From the NCBI GenBank assembly GCA_041859875.1, contig JBFLFY010000003.1, forward strand, positions 45,200 through 109,199: 64,000 nt of DNA, read 5' to 3'. This DNA comes from Thermocaproicibacter sp041859875 (GTDB lineage: Bacteria; Bacillota; Clostridia; Oscillospirales; Acutalibacteraceae). Position numbers and translations under genes: made by a program. Below the pieces are notes generated by a model that was not told where the DNA came from, searched no databases, and worked only from the letters and a program-made list of their open reading frames with translations. Positions 59,397-64,000 of this stretch are shown here, one piece after another. Within the stretch, counting starts at the first letter, position 1. Each line of letters opens with the position of its first letter.

Positions 59397-59583
59397 TTTC
59401 ATTGTTGGCCGCAAGCCAGTGCAGACCCGCACAGGTATTTAGCTGATTGCGTATTTGTGTAAATTCTGTGTCTTTGGTAACTTTCGAATCGTATTGCTGC
59501 AGCTTGTCCAATAAAATAGGAACGATTTGAATTTGGTCGTTCTCATATTCGATTTTTGCGAACAATCTTGCTGATAATATCAA
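59392..59583 (-). CDS. possible small protein overlapping the toxin gene
   Basis: A 63-residue reading frame starting at TTG inside the 3' end of the MazF-like gene (41-bp overlap). No ribosome-binding site is convincing and no motif is recognised. It is positioned where a cognate partner could be, but it does not resemble known MazE/PemI antitoxins. Confidence 0.3.
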   Translation of the reverse strand: MILSARLFAKIEYENDQIQIVPILLDKLQQYDSKVTKDTEFTQIRNQLNTCAGLHWLAANNEI

Positions 59584-60007
59584 AATTGACGATGTTTTTC
59601 AAAGATAATTTATTGAGCTGCAAAGAGAACCTAAGGGCCTTTTCCGCTTCTTTCATCTGCGCTGGAGTTAATTCGCCAATTTTGTCTTTTAACCTGAATT
59701 GATTCACGGTCATAATCTGATTGAACATAATGACGGAGGTTTTCCCGCCTAACATGAATTTGTACTGGAAAGGATAATATCTTTTATACTGACTTGTTAT
59801 AAGCGCAATGATAGTTGTGTTGCCGTGCATATTTCCGACATCGTTTTGAATAATGAGTCCCAGCCTGGTGTTGCCGATTACATGTGTTGATGTGTAGTCA
59901 ATGTCCTCCAAATCCACATAATAGATTTCTCCGCGCTTAATTTTTCTGGTTTCATAACTATGGTCGATTTCTTTGGAAAAATCAGCTGATTTTTTTAGAT
60001 ATGTCAT
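59543..60007 (-). CDS. PemK/MazF-family endoribonuclease toxin
   Basis: A 154-residue protein. After a ~25-residue N-terminal extension comes the MazF core (KIKRGEIYYVDLEDI, NTRLGLIIQNDVGN, TTIIALITSQ), followed by a helical C-terminus (LTPAQMKEAEKALRFSLQL). MazF toxins cut mRNA at short motifs. The ATG at 60007 follows GAGGAG at 7 bp. No antitoxin is found upstream, which is unusual. It lies between the integrase and a broken RHH regulator. Confidence 0.85.
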   Translation of the reverse strand: MTYLKKSADFSKEIDHSYETRKIKRGEIYYVDLEDIDYTSTHVIGNTRLGLIIQNDVGNMHGNTTIIALITSQYKRYYPFQYKFMLGGKTSVIMFNQIMTVNQFRLKDKIGELTPAQMKEAEKALRFSLQLNKLSLKNIVNFDIISKIVRKNRI

Positions 60008-60103
60008 ACTATCACTCCTCATTTTGAAATCTTATTATAAGCAGATGAAGTGTTTTTGAAAAATCTTGTAACTTACCAATTTTAATTGCCTTCTTTCGTG
60101 TGG

Positions 60104-61267
60104 TTACGTTAAGCCCAGTTTTTCCCGTGCGACTTCCGGGTCAAAGTGCCCGTAGCGGGTTCGGAACATTTCGCTGCTGCTCCAACCGCACATCCGCATG
60201 ATATAGAAATCATCCGCACCGTCTTCTTTTAAAAGAGTTGCAAATGTGTGCCTTAATTCATGCGCATGAAGAATCGGAATGTCCGGGTTTGCCTTGTGCA
60301 TGGCCTGCATAAAAGGTTCATAAGCACGGCAGCGCCAGTTGTCCGGATCCCAGACCTTTCCGCATGGAGAGAAAAATAAGAATTTGGGTGTGACAGTTTT
60401 TCCTTTTCGCGAACCTTTGGTGAACGTAACGGTTCGGGGTTTCTGCTGAAGAAGCTCGAAAAGCTCGGAGTCAATCGGTATTGTGCGCTTTCGAAATTTG
60501 TTCTTCAGACCGTCGCTGAGAATCACCCTTTTTCCACTCTTTTCATCTTTTACGGCCACTGTCCCTTGCACAATGTCAAGGCATTGATTTGGGAGGACGT
60601 TTTCGGGCTTTAAACCGAGCAGCTCACTGCGGGAAATCCCTGTTTTTAGTAACGTGATGACTTCCAACGCTCCAGGCCCGGAATAAGTTTTTGCAAAAGC
60701 AATCACCCGGTCGCGCTGAGGTTTAGTATAGAATCGTTTTGCGGGGCTCGATCGGTATTTCGGTTTGCTGAATTGTCCATGTGTTGGATCTTTGGAAACA
60801 ATATTGTCGGCGACGGCCATATCGAAGATGCTCTTGAGGCAGGCCATCATTTTTTTTACACTTCCCTTGGCATAACTTTTTGATTTTTTGTTGATGAATC
60901 GCTGAATATCTGTGTGACAGATTTTTCGGATTCCCACTTTGTCAAAGTAGGGGATCAGATGTTTCTCTACTGGGATTTCGTATGTCCCATAATAGGTATT
61001 TCCTTTTACATTTCCTTTTTTGTAGATGGCAAGCCATTTTCGGGCGACGGTGCAAAATAGGATGTCCGGTTCTGTGCCGGTGGGGCCAATCGCTTCTTCT
61101 ACGGCGTGCTGTTCAATGTACTTTCGGGCTTTTTCCTTTGCATCGCGGGGACCCTTTTTGCTGTAAAAAGATTTACGGATTTCAAACCCGTATTCGTCTT
61201 TCCCTATGACGCCTTTGTACTCATAGTATCCGGATTTTTTAGGGGCGGCTTTTTTAGTCTTGCTCAT
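60104..61267 (-). CDS. tyrosine recombinase integrase
   Basis: A 387-residue phage/ICE-type integrase. An AP2-like N-terminal arm (YYEYKGVIGKDEYGFEIRKSF) is followed by a SAM-like core-binding domain (residues ~80-165) and the catalytic domain with Arg in LLKTGISRSELLGL, HELRHTFATLL, GWSS and the nucleophile Tyr in RYGHFDPE. The ATG at 61267 follows GGAGG. It is probably responsible for integration at tRNA-Val, 2.5 kb away. It is 2 bp after the possible directionality factor. Confidence 0.93.
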   Translation of the reverse strand: MSKTKKAAPKKSGYYEYKGVIGKDEYGFEIRKSFYSKKGPRDAKEKARKYIEQHAVEEAIGPTGTEPDILFCTVARKWLAIYKKGNVKGNTYYGTYEIPVEKHLIPYFDKVGIRKICHTDIQRFINKKSKSYAKGSVKKMMACLKSIFDMAVADNIVSKDPTHGQFSKPKYRSSPAKRFYTKPQRDRVIAFAKTYSGPGALEVITLLKTGISRSELLGLKPENVLPNQCLDIVQGTVAVKDEKSGKRVILSDGLKNKFRKRTIPIDSELFELLQQKPRTVTFTKGSRKGKTVTPKFLFFSPCGKVWDPDNWRCRAYEPFMQAMHKANPDIPILHAHELRHTFATLLKEDGADDFYIMRMCGWSSSEMFRTRYGHFDPEVAREKLGLT

Positions 61268-61269
61268 TT

Positions 61270-61563
61270 TCAGCCAGCCTCCTTTTTTGCTGCCGTGTTT
61301 ACCGGACCCTGACCTGTCATCCAGCGGTAAAACGGGAGGGTCATAATCCGGTAACCATAATTGTTTTTCCCTGATTGACGCCAAGCAATGGCTCCAGGAA
61401 TTTGCTTTTCTAAAATGGCGCACCGCAGTACGGGCGTTGTAACTTTAAGAATTTCTGCGCAGGCTTGCAGTGGAATCGAGGTAGGGTACTGTTCCACCAG
61501 ACGGTCTAATTGCTTTAACTTGTCGACGAGAGTTGTCGGTATTTTTTGACGTGCTTTTTCCAT
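61270..61563 (-). CDS. possible excisionase/DNA-binding protein
   Basis: A 97-residue basic protein. Its HTH-like stretch (IPLQACAEILKVTTPVLRCAI) and a following wing-like segment (WRQSGKNNYGYRI) suit a winged-helix excisionase. The position directly upstream of the integrase, co-transcribed, supports a directionality-factor role. I chose the ATG at 61563 over one four codons earlier, which sits too close to the GGAG. The family is not firmly recognised. Confidence 0.55.
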   Translation of the reverse strand: MEKARQKIPTTLVDKLKQLDRLVEQYPTSIPLQACAEILKVTTPVLRCAILEKQIPGAIAWRQSGKNNYGYRIMTLPFYRWMTGQGPVNTAAKKEAG

Positions 61564-61731
61564 AACGATATTCATCTCCTATATTAAAATCCGTAGTAAA
61601 AAAATTGCTGCTATTTTTAATATAGTGATTTTTTAACCGAATGTACGATTTCCCCATTAGCAAAGCAAAAAAAGTGAACCTTAAGTTTCTTAGCTCACAG
61701 ATTCGTGGGGCTATTTTTTTACACATGAGCA

Positions 61732-61760
61732 TTGCATTGAAAAATCAAACCGAATATAAT
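61732..61760 (+). promoter_or_regulatory. promoter of the coiled-coil protein gene
   Basis: -35 TTGCAT at 61732, a 17-bp spacer, and -10 TATAAT at 61755, about 20 bp before the start codon. Confidence 0.7.
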
Positions 61761-61780
61761 AAAGCATAAGGGGAGAATTG

Positions 61781-62302
61781 ATGATGAGTATGACAAGCGA
61801 AGAAATTCTTACAGCAATGCAAACCATAGTTGCCAAAGCAGTTAACGAAGCACAGGCTGCAACAGATCATAAGCTTACATCTATGCAGACAGCAACAGAC
61901 CAGAAGTTTACGGCAATGCAGGCTTCAATAGACAAAGCACAGGCCGCAACAGACCAGAAACTTACATTAATGCAGGCTACGATAGACAAAGCACAGACAG
62001 CAACTGACAAAAAAATTGTGACTACCCAGAAAGAGACAATCGATATTCTTCGCGAAGATATGCAGAACATTGCTGAAGCAACAGCAAACAAATTTGTTCA
62101 GCGTATACAAGCCATTCTTGAAAACAGAGAAGATAAACAAATTCAGCTTATTATGGAAGACGTTCAAGAAATCCTTCGCCGCCTTCCCCCAGTTGAAAAC
62201 CAGCGAGAAACCACAAATGAGATTACCACATTGAAACATATCGTAGCAGACCATTCCGTGAGAATTAAAAAATTGGAAGAAGCAACATTCAAAAAAGCAT
62301 GA
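61781..62302 (+). CDS. coiled-coil protein with 18-residue repeats
   Basis: A 173-residue protein made almost entirely of predicted coiled coil. Residues ~25-85 hold about four imperfect repeats built on ATDQKLTLMQATIDKAQ. A second helical region follows (EDVQEILRRLPPVE, LKHIVADHSVRIKKLEEA). There is no signal peptide or membrane span. AAGGGGAGA precedes the ATG. It has its own promoter and terminator within the accessory region. Function is unknown; a structural or tethering role is a guess. Confidence 0.75.
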   Translation: MMSMTSEEILTAMQTIVAKAVNEAQAATDHKLTSMQTATDQKFTAMQASIDKAQAATDQKLTLMQATIDKAQTATDKKIVTTQKETIDILREDMQNIAEATANKFVQRIQAILENREDKQIQLIMEDVQEILRRLPPVENQRETTNEITTLKHIVADHSVRIKKLEEATFKKA

Positions 62303-62322
62303 ACTTTACCTAACGTCTATAT

Positions 62323-62362
62323 AAAAAAGCAGCCCCTGCTTACGCAGAGGGCTGCTTTTTAC
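62323..62362 (+). terminator. terminator after the coiled-coil gene
   Basis: AAGCAGCCC/GGGCTGCTT stem with flanking A and T runs. Confidence 0.85.
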
Positions 62363-62577
62363 GGTTGATCTGCCCCGAAGAAAACCGGAGCAACCATACC
62401 AAAAGGTATTGGCTGCCTCGGCTTTCTGCCTTCAAAAAGAATAGATTTCAGAAAAACAAAAAATAATTGAGTTTTAAGCGATGCTTAAACGGCAGGGCTT
62501 AGCACTGCTGCGGCGATTCGTCCGTTTATCTCCCGGAGCTTTCAACAAAACATCGAACCAGACGACTTTTCAACACA

Positions 62578-62617
62578 AAAAGGGGCTGTTGCAAAATCTT
62601 CGTTTTGCAGCAGCCCC
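62578..62617 (-). terminator. terminator of the toxin-antitoxin pair
   Basis: On the minus strand, GGGGCTGCTGCAAAA../..TTTTGCAACAGCCCC followed by TTTTT, a long 15-bp stem with one mismatch. It ends 20 bp after the toxin stop. The 215 bp before it (62363-62577) hold no credible gene. Confidence 0.8.
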
Positions 62618-62638
62618 ATTGCTTGCAGCTTCGTGGAT

Positions 62639-62974
62639 TCAATTATTGGATGTCATCGGCGGCTGTTCCCCAAACAACAGTTTCAGGTAATTGCGTTTAC
62701 CGTATTGAATGCGGATGATAAACACGGTTTGCTTCTCCACTCTGTAAAAGATGAGATAATTCCCGCAAACCTGAAAGCGATAGTCAGTTTCAATATTCAG
62801 TACGGAGGACAGATTCGGGCCGCTTCCAGGAAAGTCTGCCAGCCCACGCATGGATTTCAGAATGTGGGAAACCAACTTCTGGGCGGCGGCCGGCGCGTCT
62901 AAATGAGCAGCAACATACTGCCGGATTTCCCGCAGGTCATTTGCTGCCTCCGGGGAAACGCGCAGTTCAGCCAT
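62639..62974 (-). CDS. RelE/ParE-family toxin
   Basis: A 111-residue small basic protein of the RelE/ParE fold: RVSPEAANDLREIRQYVAAHL, then FPGSGPNLSSVL, YRFQVCGNYLIFYRVEK and VFIIRIQYGKRNY. ParE members poison gyrase and RelE members cut ribosomal mRNA; the sequence alone favours the ParE-like side, but not firmly. The start overlaps the antitoxin end by 8 bp. Confidence 0.88.
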   Translation of the reverse strand: MAELRVSPEAANDLREIRQYVAAHLDAPAAAQKLVSHILKSMRGLADFPGSGPNLSSVLNIETDYRFQVCGNYLIFYRVEKQTVFIIRIQYGKRNYLKLLFGEQPPMTSNN

Positions 62975-63221
62975 TTTCCTGCTCCAAAAGTTCCTCCACC
63001 TGCTCCATGTTCAACCAGCCCTTTTCCTTACCGGACTGTTCGCCTTTTGCAAGCTGGGATAGGAGTTTCAGCGAGGCTTTCAGCTTTTCGTATTCATCAA
63101 TGTCCACAATTGCATAACGTCCCCGGCCATTTTTTGTCAGGTAGACCGGCTCACCAAATGCAATACCACGCAAAACTTCGTTGTAGTTCCGCAGATCGGA
63201 CACAGGCTTGATATTTGGCAT
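62967..63221 (-). CDS. Phd/YefM-family antitoxin
   Basis: An 84-residue antitoxin with the Phd/YefM N-terminal DNA-binding part (PNIKPVSDLRNYNEVLRGI, GEPVYLTKNGRGRYAIVDIDEY) and a disordered acidic C-terminus (NMEQVEELLEQENG) that would wrap the toxin. The ATG follows GGAGG. It precedes and overlaps the toxin gene, the classical order, and probably represses its own promoter. Confidence 0.9.
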   Translation of the reverse strand: MPNIKPVSDLRNYNEVLRGIAFGEPVYLTKNGRGRYAIVDIDEYEKLKASLKLLSQLAKGEQSGKEKGWLNMEQVEELLEQENG

Positions 63222-63357
63222 TCAAAACACCTCCTAAATAATAATATACTCTTATTATTCGTAAAATTCAACGTAATATTTGACACATACTAAAGAAAAT
63301 TCTAAGGGCCGCTGCCGAACTTGCCTAAATCGGATAAGCCACGAGATTGGGGACACG

Positions 63358-63438
63358 ATGATGAGCAATAAAAATCGTCCTGAAATGATACCGGAACACA
63401 ACATTTTATATCTGCCTATTCTACCCATATCCCAATAG
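63358..63438 (+). other. short reading frame, possibly a truncated element gene
   Basis: A 26-codon frame (MMSNKNRPEMIPEHNIL.., ending PISQ) upstream of the transposon-type genes. It could be the remnant of an element gene or chance. The rest of 63222-63546 shows no gene. Confidence 0.25.
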
Positions 63439-63546
63439 CACCACGTTTCACAGATGGGGCTTACAGGGCCAATTTTTCCAGAAAACAGCACCGGGAAGCT
63501 ACAGAAAATCCATCTATCCGACGTAACGGCGAAAGGAACGGTTTTT

Positions 63547-63783
63547 ATGCCGAAAATGAGCAAGAAGTGCAAACTGGAATGGCAGTTTTTCTTAAACCAA
63601 CGAAATCGGATAACATACAACCCGCTTTGCCGTAAATGTATCCACGGCTGTAAGCAGAGTTTCCGAGCCGTCGTGATGAACTGTCCGCGTTATCTGTCCA
63701 AACGAGCAAAAGGAAAGCTCATGATACACTATAAACCTTTTGTCCTATGGATTGAGGGCTTTGAGACGAAAGGAGTTATATGA
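63547..63783 (+). CDS. transposon-associated small Cys-rich protein
   Basis: A 78-residue protein (PKMSKKCKLEWQFFLNQRNR, CRKCIHGCKQSFRAVV) with a CxxC..C cluster that may bind metal. It resembles small proteins I recall next to tnpW in Firmicutes mobile elements. The ATG at 63547 follows AAAGGAAC. It overlaps the next gene by 4 bp. Confidence 0.65.
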   Translation: MPKMSKKCKLEWQFFLNQRNRITYNPLCRKCIHGCKQSFRAVVMNCPRYLSKRAKGKLMIHYKPFVLWIEGFETKGVI

Positions 63784-63980
63784 ACGGAGAAAATGGAGTT
63801 AACATCAGTGCCGCAAACAGCAAGGTTTCTATGCCAGAGCAGGAAGACGAATGCCCCATGCTTGTGAAAAAGATCGGCAAAACCACCTACAGAGTGAAGA
63901 TCCACTTCAGCACTACCAGCCGGGAAACCATGAGCGACAAAATCAAGCGGATGCTCCGCAACGAAATTAGCCGAGTGTGA
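63780..63980 (+). CDS. TnpW-like transposon-encoded protein
   Basis: A 66-residue protein matching the TnpW pattern: a variable N-terminus, then LVKKIGKTTYRVKIHFSTTS and RETMSDKIKRMLRNEISRV. Such proteins occur in recombinase-type transposons and ICEs of gut Firmicutes; the role is unknown. AAAGGAG precedes the ATG. The rest of the element presumably continues past the right edge. Confidence 0.78.
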   Translation: MNGENGVNISAANSKVSMPEQEDECPMLVKKIGKTTYRVKIHFSTTSRETMSDKIKRMLRNEISRV

Positions 63981-64000
63981 TATTCGATTATAGACAAAAA

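Noticed and set aside
61445..61732. 95-codon minus-strand frame upstream of the possible excisionase
   Set aside because: It overlaps the better-supported DNA-binding protein gene in another frame and has no ribosome site or motif.
63255..63620. 121-codon minus-strand frame
   Set aside because: It overlaps the start of the transposon-type gene on the opposite strand; composition and motif content do not support it.

Overview
The window comes from a Gram-positive anaerobe of the Firmicutes, most likely a Clostridia member of the Oscillospirales type. The evidence is the gene order around dnaA (gyrA, gyrB, remB, recF, yaaA, dnaN, dnaA, then rpmH, rnpA, yidD, yidC, jag, mnmE, mnmG, rsmG, noc, parA, parB), strong Shine-Dalgarno sites, moderately high GC in the core genes, and a rubrerythrin. 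The species cannot be named from sequence alone.

Layout. 1-6.7 kb: arginine biosynthesis (argH end, argC, argJ, argB, argD, argF). 6.7-17.6 kb: poorly characterised membrane proteins, a DUF6323/DUF6179 pair, rubrerythrin, ychF, tex and an HGSNAT-like membrane protein. 17.8-19.7 kb: a hotdog thioesterase, a HAD phosphatase, then a TPP riboswitch controlling thiT. 20.5-25.2 kb: a Gld-like ABC system (ATPase, permease, GldG-like protein, DUF4340 protein). 25.6-30.1 kb: a DUF1015 protein, a small membrane/hydrolase/Nudix operon and a lipoprotein. 30.2-42.2 kb, minus strand: gyrA, three YcxB-like membrane proteins, gyrB, zinc-ribbon proteins, remB, recF, yaaA, dnaN, dnaA. 42.7-57.3 kb, plus strand: rpmH through parB, serS, an acyl-ACP thioesterase and guaB. 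The strand switch at dnaA/rpmH, a cluster of DnaA-box-like sites next to dnaA, and three parS sites near parA/parB place the chromosome origin here. 57.4-64 kb: three tRNA genes, then an integrated accessory region with lower GC: DUF3800, a broken RHH regulator, a MazF-like toxin, a tyrosine integrase with a possible directionality factor, a coiled-coil repeat protein, a ParE/Phd toxin-antitoxin pair and the start of a TnpW-type transposon module.

The most striking unexplained structure is a dispersed mosaic of intergenic repeat modules, here called A, B, C and D. They occur in most larger intergenic gaps between 1.4 and 53.4 kb, including inside the arg gene series and between mnmE and mnmG. 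Module A (eight copies) is rich in perfect hairpins and has two subtypes that differ by gain or loss of one 13-bp-stem hairpin. The argC-argJ and mnmE-mnmG gaps, 46 kb apart, carry nearly the same composite in the same order.

A second theme is duplication of gene 3' ends around small palindrome-rich inserts. The last codons of gyrB are present twice, with only synonymous differences. The 3' end of tRNA-Val is also present twice, as an attachment-site repeat, and carries two A-C mispairs against its own 5' half. mnmE has a one-base frameshift in its GTPase P-loop region. All functions are inferred from sequence recognition without database searches.
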